DNA of 64,000 nucleotides from JAEYKI01 sp036679405 (GTDB taxonomy: Bacteria > Bacillota > Clostridia > Christensenellales > Christensenellaceae): the NCBI GenBank assembly GCA_036679405.1, contig JAVBVZ010000033.1, forward strand, positions 1 to 64,000, written 5' to 3'. A model generated the notes under the pieces. That model was not told the origin of the DNA, did not search any database, and was given only the letters and a program-made list of their open reading frames with translations. Made by a program: the position numbers and the translations under genes. Each line of letters begins with the position of its first letter. The first letter of the stretch is position 1. Below, in pieces: positions 42,166 to 49,825 of this stretch.

Positions 42166-44297
42166 GCGATCACCTCCATGATTTTTTCCGGCGTTAAGGG
42201 AATTTGATGGAATTCCGCCCCCGAGGCATTTTCTACAGCGGCAACATAAGCCGGGGCCGTGCCGACCAAAGTGAGCTCGCCTGCGCCTTTTGCGCCGGAA
42301 GGACCGTGTTTATAGGGATTATCCACCATACAGGTGTAGTAATTAACGGTATCCATCGCGGTCGGGATGATGTAGTCGGTCAGGCTGTTTTGGCGGATGG
42401 CCCCGCCCATATCTTCCATTTTTTCCATGGAAGCATAGCCGATGCCCTGCAGCATGCCGCCTTCCATCTGTCCCTGCATGACCGTTTGGTCAATGGGGGT
42501 TCCCACGTCAAAAATGCCCCAGGCGCCGGTCACGCGCGTAGTGGCAAGAAGGGTATCCAATTCTACTTCCACAACATTTACTCCCCAGGAGAATGCCAGG
42601 TAAGCGTCGCCGGAAAATGCATCCATATTCCATGGGATGAGATCCGGATGTTCGTAGCGCTCTTCTATAAATTGGCGCTTTCCTTTTTTCCATTCCTTTT
42701 TAAGACGCAGCGCCGCTTTTTCTACCAGACGCCCCACAACCATTATGGAACGCGAAGCAACGGTAGGGCCGGAGTCGGGAACGTTTTTTGTGTCAGGGTG
42801 AGGGCATAAAACGTCTTCTATCGGAAGGCCGAGCGCCTGTGCGGCAATTTTGGAAAAAGTAGTACGGACGCCCTGGCCCATATCCGTAATGCTTACCAGG
42901 ATCTCAACTTTATCATCTTCCCGTTTTTGAAGATGGACAACAGATTTAATATAGTCGCGCTCTGCCGAACCTGTAAATCCGCAGCCATGATAAAACATGG
43001 AAAGGCCGATCCCTTTGCGAAAGCGCCCCGTCTGGTTCCGGTAAGCTTTGTGTTTTTCGGTGTAGCCGGAAAGTTCGTCCGCTTTTTCAATCATTTCCGT
43101 AAGAATGACAGGGTCACGGAACTGGCCGCCGGTAGAAGTTGGATCGTATTGCTTGATCAGATGCTTTTGCCTGAAGGCCAGCGGCTCTTTGCCCAGACGG
43201 GCGGCTAGATGATCCATGTGGGTTTCGATCGCAAAGAAACTCTGCGGTGCGCCAAACCCGCGGAATGCGCCGGTGGGAAGCGTGTTGGTAACCATGGCCC
43301 GCCCACGCACCGAAAGGTTTTTGATCGTATATACGCCCGGCGCACAAATAAGCGCGCGTTGGAGGACGACCGAAGAAAGGCCGTCGTATGCGCCGCCGTT
43401 TAGCGTCGTGTCTATTTTGATACCTGTGATATCGCCCTGATTATTTACAGCCGTTGAAATAACAATTCTGGACGGATGACGCTTAGGCGTCACGCTCATA
43501 TCTTCCCGGCGGTTCATAATCATACGTACGGGCTTGCCTGTTTTATAGGCGGCCAGTGCGGCATAACAGCTGAGGAGGGAGGGATAATCTTCTTTGCCAC
43601 CAAAGGCGCCGCCGGTGGAAGTCTGGATGATGCGGACTTTGTTTTTGGGCAGGCCGAATGCTTGCATGATCGCTCCGTGTACATAGTAGGGACATTGCAT
43701 GGTGCCCTGAATCGTGACCGTATCGCCGTCATATTTTGCAATAACACCGTTGGTCTCAATATAGGCCTGTTCCTGATAACCGGTCCGGTAGGTTTCGGTA
43801 AAAATCTGTGCGGATTCGGAAAAGGCTTTTTCCACATCTCCCTGCGCGTAGTGGTATTCGTTCATAACTTCGGTCGCTTCATCCAGCGAAAGGACCGCCT
43901 TTAAATCCGTATAGTCGGCTTTGATCTGATCTATATATTTTTGAATCTGTTTTTCATCCGGCCCGGCGATAATCAAAATGGGCTGACCGATGTATGTGAC
44001 GGTATCTTTAGCCAAAATGGGCTGTTTGCTCACGGCAACATCCAGTTCGTTCACACCGGGGATATCCCGCCAGTCAATAACCGTATAGCCTTTCTCCATT
44101 TCCGGAAGAATAATTTTATTAAGACGGGCATGGGGGCGGCTGGAACGGAATACGCCCGCATTCAGCGCGCCTTTAACCTTTACATCGGCAATGTACAGGG
44201 CGTTGCCGCCCATCTTTTCAGAATGGTCGACCTTGATGACTGATTTGCAGATTGTATGGCTGCCTGTGAAATGACAGAAATTTTTTGTTTTTTGCAT
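42162..44297 (-). CDS. xdhA: xanthine dehydrogenase-type molybdenum-binding subunit
   Basis: 711 residues from the ATG at 44297, preceded by GAGGAAG at good distance; an upstream in-frame start at 44342 would add 15 residues without a ribosome site. Moco motifs: GGAFGGKEDYPS, GAFRGFGAPQ, and the catalytic-Glu loop GAKGAGELTLVG. It hydroxylates a purine or other N-heterocycle at the molybdenum centre. Unlike fused XdhD (25515) it has separate Fe-S and FAD subunits. The two enzymes probably act on different substrates or ring positions. yqeB/yqeC products may mature both. Confidence 0.94.
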   Translation of the reverse strand: MQKTKNFCHFTGSHTICKSVIKVDHSEKMGGNALYIADVKVKGALNAGVFRSSRPHARLNKIILPEMEKGYTVIDWRDIPGVNELDVAVSKQPILAKDTVTYIGQPILIIAGPDEKQIQKYIDQIKADYTDLKAVLSLDEATEVMNEYHYAQGDVEKAFSESAQIFTETYRTGYQEQAYIETNGVIAKYDGDTVTIQGTMQCPYYVHGAIMQAFGLPKNKVRIIQTSTGGAFGGKEDYPSLLSCYAALAAYKTGKPVRMIMNRREDMSVTPKRHPSRIVISTAVNNQGDITGIKIDTTLNGGAYDGLSSVVLQRALICAPGVYTIKNLSVRGRAMVTNTLPTGAFRGFGAPQSFFAIETHMDHLAARLGKEPLAFRQKHLIKQYDPTSTGGQFRDPVILTEMIEKADELSGYTEKHKAYRNQTGRFRKGIGLSMFYHGCGFTGSAERDYIKSVVHLQKREDDKVEILVSITDMGQGVRTTFSKIAAQALGLPIEDVLCPHPDTKNVPDSGPTVASRSIMVVGRLVEKAALRLKKEWKKGKRQFIEERYEHPDLIPWNMDAFSGDAYLAFSWGVNVVEVELDTLLATTRVTGAWGIFDVGTPIDQTVMQGQMEGGMLQGIGYASMEKMEDMGGAIRQNSLTDYIIPTAMDTVNYYTCMVDNPYKHGPSGAKGAGELTLVGTAPAYVAAVENASGAEFHQIPLTPEKIMEVIA

Positions 44298-44380
44298 TCT
44301 TTCACTTCCTCTTTTGAAAGCAGTCGTCTCTCCAAAAGACAAGTCTGAATTAGGACAGAAGCTGCTTTATACCCATTGCT

Positions 44381-44409
44381 ATTATATATTTTTTTATGCG
44401 GTTTTACAA
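44381..44409 (-). promoter_or_regulatory. promoter of the three-subunit hydroxylase operon
   Basis: Minus strand: TTGTAA (44404-44409), 17 bases, exact TATAAT (44381-44386), about 85 bp before xdhA. Confidence 0.7.
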
Positions 44410-44410
44410 A

Positions 44411-44463
44411 CCGCCGGCCAAATCAAAGAAGGGGAAAAATCATTGCATATACCGCCGGCCAAA
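44411..44463. repeat. two direct CCGCCGGCCAAA repeats upstream of the xdhA promoter
   Basis: Identical 12-mers at 44411-44422 and 44452-44463, 41 bp apart (about four helical turns), abutting the -35. A degraded third copy (CGCCGGTTGGCC) lies at 44482. The position suits an activator. Confidence 0.6.
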
Positions 44464-44724
44464 ACAGATTTACGGGGATTTCGCCGGTTGGCCGAAAGAC
44501 AGCCGGACCGTTTTTAAAGCCGGATTTTTATCTGAGCGTATTATTCTATCTTCATTGATCATGCCCTGACTATATTCTTGTATATGAAATGAGCCGGAAT
44601 ACCTTTTGCGCAGGTATCTCGGCAATTTGAGCGTACCACGGCTTAAAAAAAAAGTCAAGGAGCAAAACAATTTTTTAGGTGCGCGGCCCTGAAGGAAGAG
44701 GGAAGGGAAAAAGAGAATTAAATA

Positions 44725-44753
44725 TGGACTTTGAATAAAATTGGTACTATAAT
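44725..44753 (+). promoter_or_regulatory. promoter of the amino-sugar-like operon
   Basis: TGGACT (44725-44730), 17 bases, exact TATAAT (44748-44753); leader of about 155 nt. Confidence 0.6.
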
Positions 44754-44816
44754 AAAAAAGTACATTCATGCAAGTGTTTTTAGCGGATTACAGCATTTGG
44801 GAGCAGGCCGGCGGAT

Positions 44817-44855
44817 CGCGTTGCCCATAAGGCTACGCGCAAAAAACTTTTTTTT
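44817..44855 (+). other. stem-loop with downstream T-run in the SIS-operon leader
   Basis: CGCGTTGCC and GGCTACGCG pair (one mismatch) around CATAA. Eight T follow at 44848-44855 after a short A-run. It may be a conditional terminator in the leader. Confidence 0.45.
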
Positions 44856-44915
44856 GCAATAATTAATAAATTCAATGAAATAAATAAAAATTCATACAAA
44901 GGAGACAAAAAGCAT

Positions 44916-45950
44916 ATGTCGATCATGTTTGACGAGATATTGCAGCAGCCGGGTGTTCTTGCGGGAATAGAGCGGAGCAACAAAGCTGTTCTTGAAAGTT
45001 TAATCCATCGCCTTCGGTGCTCGGATATCAAGCAAATTGTTATTGCGGCCCGGGGAACTTCCGATCATTGCGGTATTTATATCAAGTACCTTGCGGAAAT
45101 CATTTTGGGGATTCCGGTCGCATTGGCGGCCCCGTCGGTGGGAACGCTGTACGGCGCACAAGTTCGTTACAAAGATGCGTTGGTGATTGCAATTTCCCAA
45201 TCCGGTATGGCCGAAGACGCACGGTCCGTTTTGGCGGATGCAAATGAGTGCGGCGCGGTTACGGTCTCAGTGACCAACAATATGGATTCGCCCGTTGCAC
45301 GAGCAGCGCAGTTCAGTCTGGATTGCGCGGCTGGCGTGGAAAAAAGCGTGGCCGCGACTAAAACCTTTACCGCGCAGATGTTCTGCCTGGCGCTGTTGGT
45401 TGCAGGCTGGGCGGAGGACGAGCGTCTGTTGGGGGCGCTGCACGATTTGCCGGAAGGTCTTCAAAAAGAGCTTGAACGCGCAAACAGTATCCTTGAGGCC
45501 GCGCGGGAATTCACGTTTATGCAGCAGTGCATTGTCCTGGGAAGAGGTCTTCTTTATCCGGTCGCACTGGAGGCGGCCCTTAAAATGATGGAAACTACCT
45601 ATACCAATGCGCGGGGATTTGCAATTTCTGATTTTCAGCACGGCCCGCTGGCGCTGGTTACGGGCAATACGCCTATTTTTGTTTATTGTGCAAGCGACGA
45701 AACCCAAAAAGATGTGCTGCGGGCCACAGCGCAGTATGCCGGGCTGGGCGCATATGTGATCACGGTGACGGACGACCTTAAAAATGCAAAAGGCGCGCAG
45801 AAGATATTTTTGGTTGAAAAATCGGATAAGTATACCGCGCCTTTCCACTTTGTGCTGTTTGCCCAATTGTTCGCCTGCGGGCTGGCGGATGCCAAGCGGA
45901 CGACGCCGGACGCGCCGCGGAACATAAAAAAGATTACCGTCACAAAGTAA
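44916..45950 (+). CDS. double-SIS-domain sugar isomerase/deaminase (GlmS C-half/AgaS-like)
   Basis: 344 residues with two SIS domains and no glutaminase domain. Domain 1 has AARGTSDHCGIYIKYLAE and IAISQSGMAEDA (phosphosugar-binding SQSG). KSVAATKTFTAQ is the family bridge, and domain 2 has LGRGLLYPVALEAALKM and ISDFQHGPLAL. Such proteins isomerise or deaminate amino-sugar phosphates, or act on fructosamine phosphates. AAAGGAG before the ATG. First gene of a seven-gene operon. The exact sugar is unknown. Confidence 0.9.
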   Translation: MSIMFDEILQQPGVLAGIERSNKAVLESLIHRLRCSDIKQIVIAARGTSDHCGIYIKYLAEIILGIPVALAAPSVGTLYGAQVRYKDALVIAISQSGMAEDARSVLADANECGAVTVSVTNNMDSPVARAAQFSLDCAAGVEKSVAATKTFTAQMFCLALLVAGWAEDERLLGALHDLPEGLQKELERANSILEAAREFTFMQQCIVLGRGLLYPVALEAALKMMETTYTNARGFAISDFQHGPLALVTGNTPIFVYCASDETQKDVLRATAQYAGLGAYVITVTDDLKNAKGAQKIFLVEKSDKYTAPFHFVLFAQLFACGLADAKRTTPDAPRNIKKITVTK

Positions 45951-46020
45951 AGAAGAGAACTGTTTTGGGAATCTCCGAAAAATACGCTTTTCGGAGGATG
46001 GATAGTAAGGAGAGAAAATC

Positions 46021-46854
46021 ATGAATTTGAATAAAAAAGCCAGGATATTTTTTCCAAACGGAGAAAATGACGAACAGCTTATTGGCAACATCACCCATCT
46101 TGCAGTTTCCGCGCATCAGGATGACATTGAAATCATGTCCTACGGAGGGATCGCAGAATGCTTTGGAAAAGAAGACAGGCATTTTGCGGGAGTGGTTGTG
46201 ACCAACGGAAGCGGATCTCCGCGCTCGGGCCTGTATTCGGAGGTTACGGATGAAAAAATGATGCAGATCCGGGAAGAAGAGCAAAATGCGGCGGCAACGG
46301 TGGGCGGATACCTTGCAATGTTCCATTTGAAATATTCAAGCGGCGCCGTGAAAGAGGGAAGGGCGGCGGTAGCGGATGATTTGGCCCAGATCATACTGGC
46401 GGCCAAACCGGATGTCATTTATACGCACAACCTGGCGGATATGCACGATACGCATGTAGCGGTAGCGCTTCGGGTTATTGCGGCCCTGCGCAGCCTGCGG
46501 GGAATCTATTCCCCCAAAAAGCTTTACGGGATGGAGGTGTGGCGGAGTCTTGATTGGTGCGGGGAAAAAGTTCTGTTTGATACGTCCGGGCACCCCAACC
46601 TGGCAGCGGCCCTGCTGGGGGTTTATGATTCGCAGATTTGCGGAGGAAAACGTTACGATCTGGCCGCGCTTGGCCGGCGGAGCGCAAATGCAACTTTTAG
46701 TGCAAGCCACAGTGTGGATGAAGTTGAAAGCGGCAGCTTCGGTCTGGATATGACCTCTTTGATTGAAGGAGAGAGCATCAGCGCTTTTATATTGCAAAAG
46801 ATAGATGCCTTCCGGTCCGATGTTGAAAAAAGGCTGGATAAATTAGGAGGGTAA
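46021..46854 (+). CDS. LmbE/PIG-L family deacetylase
   Basis: 277 residues. Zinc deacetylase motif SAHQDDIEI (AHxDD; here residues about 30-38) and the second ligand segment HDTHVAV are both intact, so it should be active. Family members remove acetyl from GlcNAc-linked small molecules or from the sugar of bacillithiol and mycothiol. Here it sits 70 bp after the SIS gene, suggesting an N-acetylamino sugar or conjugate substrate. AAGGAGAG before the ATG. Confidence 0.92.
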   Translation: MNLNKKARIFFPNGENDEQLIGNITHLAVSAHQDDIEIMSYGGIAECFGKEDRHFAGVVVTNGSGSPRSGLYSEVTDEKMMQIREEEQNAAATVGGYLAMFHLKYSSGAVKEGRAAVADDLAQIILAAKPDVIYTHNLADMHDTHVAVALRVIAALRSLRGIYSPKKLYGMEVWRSLDWCGEKVLFDTSGHPNLAAALLGVYDSQICGGKRYDLAALGRRSANATFSASHSVDEVESGSFGLDMTSLIEGESISAFILQKIDAFRSDVEKRLDKLGG

Positions 46855-46856
46855 AC

Positions 46857-48227
46857 GTGAATTTTTGGGGATTTGATCTTCCGGTCCGGAATTTGCCCGG
46901 GTTGGATGCAGGTTTTGTACCGCTTGCGGCGGTGAAACGGGCGGTGGATGCGGCCGGACACGGCGAGGTAGCGATCGAGCTTTTAAGCGGAGAAAAAAAG
47001 TGTGCGGTGCATCATCTGAAAATAATGGGCAAAGAGAAAAACGAGGCGTTTGACCGTTTTTATGCAGAGAGGATCGTAAAGTTTTTGCTCTGGATGAAAG
47101 GGGCAAACCAAATTTGTATCTACGGCGCGCCCCAAATTGCCCGGCATATTAAAAATGAGTATCGTCCGGGCGGTGCGCGTGCTTTTGACGCCGCTTTTAT
47201 GGGGGACGTGTTTGAAGGGGATTTTACCGTTCGGGAAGACCAAATAGAAAATCTGAGGGAATGCGCGGAAAAAGGGATTGCGCTGGGAGGCAATCTGGAC
47301 GGCTGCAGGATCGGGTTTGATGCGGGCGGAAGCGACCTCAAAGTAAGCGCGGTTAAAGACGGAAAAGTCCTGTATGCCAACGAAGTGGTCTGGCATCCAA
47401 AGCTGCAGGAAGATCCGGGCTACCACTATGGCCATATCCTGTCCGTCATGAAAGAAGCGGCCGCCCATCTGCCCAGAGTGGATGCAATCGGCATATCGAG
47501 CGCAGGCATTTACATAGACAACAAATGCATGGTTGCTTCTTTGTTCATTAAGGTACCGAAAGAAAAATTTAATCGGGAAGTCAAAGATATCTATATCCGT
47601 GTCGCCAAAGAAATGGGTGCGCCGCTGGTGGTTTTGAACGACGGTGACGTAGCCGCGCTGGCCGGCTCCATGAGCATGGAAACAAAGAGCGTGCTCGGAA
47701 TTGCCATGGGAACAAGCGAAGCGGCCGGTTTTGTAGATGAAGAAGGCAACATCAAAGGCTGGCTCAACGAGCTGGCCTTTGCACCGGTTGATTTGCAGGC
47801 CGGCGCAATGCGTGACGAATGGTCGGGCGATATCGGGTGCGGCGTGAAGTATTTTTCCCAGGACGGGGTGATCAAGCTGGCTGAGGCTGCCGGCATTCCT
47901 CTGGAAGGGACGGATCCGCCCGCACAGAAACTTAAGAATGTGCAGGCGCTCATGGAAAAGGGTGACAGCCGGGCGGCGGAAGTGTATCGCTCGATCGGGG
48001 TATATTTAGGGCATACTGCGGCCCTGTATTATGAATTTTATAAAATGAAAAATATTTTGCTGATGGGCCGGGCTGTTTCCGGACAGGGCGGAGACATCAT
48101 TTTGTCCGAAGCCCGGCGGGTCCTGTCTGAAGATTATCCGGATCTCAGCATAAATATTTCATTGCCGGATGAAAAGATGCGGCGGGTAGGGCAGGCGGTG
48201 GCGGCTGCCAGCCTGCCCAGACTGTAA
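46857..48227 (+). CDS. ROK-like (ASKHA) sugar kinase family protein with extra N-domain
   Basis: 456 residues. GTG start right after AGGAGGG and 2 bp from the upstream stop. The ATPase core begins only near residue 155: phosphate-1 loop IGFDAGGSDLKVS, then AIGISSAGIYI, catalytic NDGDVAALAG and GIAMGTSEAAG. The first 150 residues are a separate alpha/beta region with no family I recognise. That makes it longer than typical ROK kinases (about 300). A kinase for a deacetylated or isomerised amino sugar fits the operon; a regulator role is less likely because no helix-turn-helix is seen. Confidence 0.8.
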   Translation: MNFWGFDLPVRNLPGLDAGFVPLAAVKRAVDAAGHGEVAIELLSGEKKCAVHHLKIMGKEKNEAFDRFYAERIVKFLLWMKGANQICIYGAPQIARHIKNEYRPGGARAFDAAFMGDVFEGDFTVREDQIENLRECAEKGIALGGNLDGCRIGFDAGGSDLKVSAVKDGKVLYANEVVWHPKLQEDPGYHYGHILSVMKEAAAHLPRVDAIGISSAGIYIDNKCMVASLFIKVPKEKFNREVKDIYIRVAKEMGAPLVVLNDGDVAALAGSMSMETKSVLGIAMGTSEAAGFVDEEGNIKGWLNELAFAPVDLQAGAMRDEWSGDIGCGVKYFSQDGVIKLAEAAGIPLEGTDPPAQKLKNVQALMEKGDSRAAEVYRSIGVYLGHTAALYYEFYKMKNILLMGRAVSGQGGDIILSEARRVLSEDYPDLSINISLPDEKMRRVGQAVAAASLPRL

Positions 48228-48258
48228 AAAAAATGCAAATCAATAAAGGAGAGGGAGC

Positions 48259-49431
48259 ATGTCGTATTATAACGAAAAAGAAACGGAAAAACGCATTGAA
48301 AGATTGAAGGAAATCCTTGAAGAAAAAAATCTGGATGCCGCGCTTGTGTACTATGACGAACTCAACATTGCAAACGGTTGGTATCTGACCGGATGGTGTC
48401 CTCAGTTTGAGAGCGGGGCTGTACTGGTTCCGGCGCAGGGAAAGCCTCTTTTGCTGGGCGGACCCGAAAGCGAGCCTTTTGCGGCCATGAGCAGCGCAAT
48501 TAAAGAAACGCGGAATTTTCCGGTTTTTATGGTGCCGGATGAAGAATATCCAAATGCGACCATCATAGATTTTAAAATGCTGAACGAAGAACTGAAGGCG
48601 GGGGGCACAACCATCCGCCGGCTCGGTTTTGTAGGGACGGCCACGATCCCGCATCTTGTTTATCGGCAGTTGGCTGCGGGGTTTGAAGGGACCGAATTTG
48701 TAGACATAACGGAAGAATATGAGGCCCTGCGTGTGATCAAATCCCCCTGGGAGATAGAAAATCTGAAAAAAGCGGTTGCCCTTGCCGACATCGCGTATGA
48801 TGCCATGAAGCAAAAAGTAATGTCGGGGGCGTACGAATATGAAGTCGCGGCGGCCGGGGAAGCGGAATGCCGAAAAAGGGGCGCCAGCAGTTTTGCCTAT
48901 ACTACCATCGTAGGCAGCGGAGCGCGTGCAAACGCGGTGGTTCCCACGGCCATTAACCGCAAAATGGAAGCGGGAGAAACGGTAATGATCGGCGTTGCAC
49001 CCCGGTGGATGGGCTATGCGGGGACTTTTGGAGACAATCTTCCCGTGTCCGGAAAATATACGTCCGCGCAGCGGGACTGCATGAACTATCTGCGCGAAAC
49101 CCTAAGGCTGACCAAGGGAATGCTTCGTCCCGACGTATCCGGCCGGGAGATCGATGTTCCCGGACGAAAATATTTTACGGAAAAAGGACTTTTGCCTTAT
49201 CTCGTATGTCCTTTTGCACACACCATTGGCTTGATGGAAGCGGAAGCGCCTTTTTTCGGACCGAACAGCAGCGATATTTTAAGGCCGGGAATGGCGGTCA
49301 TGGTGGACGTGAGTTTCTTTGGGCATCCTGAATTTAACGGAGCGCGTATCGAGACCGGTTATATTATAACCGAAGACGGGTGTGAGCCAATGAGCCCGAA
49401 GATGGATGCGTATTTCATGCAGGACGTTTAA
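48259..49431 (+). CDS. creatinase/aminopeptidase P-fold protein with degenerate metal site
   Basis: 390 residues, the length of M24 'pita-bread' enzymes, with a creatinase N-domain (1-155) and C-domain (160-380). The usual metal aspartates are not conserved: the first ligand motif reads MIGVAPRW instead of xIDxG, and the second reads GYAGTFGDN instead of GYxSDxTR. H321 (AHTIGL) and E365 (ARIETGYI) remain. It is probably not an aminopeptidase. Creatinase itself shows the fold can do metal-free C-N hydrolysis, so a similar reaction on a sugar or amino conjugate is possible. GGAGAGGGAG ribosome site. Confidence 0.85.
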   Translation: MSYYNEKETEKRIERLKEILEEKNLDAALVYYDELNIANGWYLTGWCPQFESGAVLVPAQGKPLLLGGPESEPFAAMSSAIKETRNFPVFMVPDEEYPNATIIDFKMLNEELKAGGTTIRRLGFVGTATIPHLVYRQLAAGFEGTEFVDITEEYEALRVIKSPWEIENLKKAVALADIAYDAMKQKVMSGAYEYEVAAAGEAECRKRGASSFAYTTIVGSGARANAVVPTAINRKMEAGETVMIGVAPRWMGYAGTFGDNLPVSGKYTSAQRDCMNYLRETLRLTKGMLRPDVSGREIDVPGRKYFTEKGLLPYLVCPFAHTIGLMEAEAPFFGPNSSDILRPGMAVMVDVSFFGHPEFNGARIETGYIITEDGCEPMSPKMDAYFMQDV

Positions 49432-49452
49432 TCAGAAAGGAGGCAAAAGGCA

Positions 49453-49812
49453 ATGGAGATCGGGAAAAAAGTATGGGTGTTTGCTGACGGTGACCTGCCG
49501 CCGCAGGGAAGTGAAGAGCCTTTTGGGCATGAGGCCCTGATGGTGGTGAACGTAAGCGGAAGCGAAGCGCAGATCGCGCTGACCGTATATTTTGAAGATC
49601 AAGAACCGGCGGAGGGAATCGTACTCACGGTCCCGGCAAAGCGGGTCAGATGTTTCCGGCTGGATGCGCCGGTGGGAGGGGCTTCGTTCAAGATCCCTTT
49701 CGGGCAGTATGCGCTTTTGCTTAAAAGCAATGTAGAGGTAGTTGCCAATTTTGGGCGGTTGGACCGGCGGAAAAATATGGCGTATTACCCGGTACAGGGT
49801 TTTTCCGTATAG
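49453..49812 (+). CDS. sensory-rhodopsin-transducer family protein (DUF1362, PF07100-like)
   Basis: 119 residues. The sequence KVWVFADGDLPP, FGHEALMVVNVSG, YFEDQEPAEG and TVPAKRVRCFRLD follows the Anabaena sensory rhodopsin transducer family: a small beta-sandwich with the characteristic HEA and YFEDxEP motifs. No rhodopsin gene is near. In Firmicutes and others this family occurs in carbohydrate operons and may bind sugar. AAAGGAGGC site; 21 bp after the creatinase-like gene and 13 bp before the glycosidase gene. Confidence 0.85.
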   Translation: MEIGKKVWVFADGDLPPQGSEEPFGHEALMVVNVSGSEAQIALTVYFEDQEPAEGIVLTVPAKRVRCFRLDAPVGGASFKIPFGQYALLLKSNVEVVANFGRLDRRKNMAYYPVQGFSV

Positions 49813-49825
49813 AAAGGGGAGCAAT

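Larger units (their letters stand above)
44298..44915. other. divergent intergenic region between xdhA and the SIS operon
   Basis: 618 bp. It contains the xdhA leader and promoter, GC-rich direct repeats, the SIS-operon promoter at 44725-44753, and a stem-loop at 44817-44839. Short open frames here have no ribosome site or family likeness. Confidence 0.6.
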
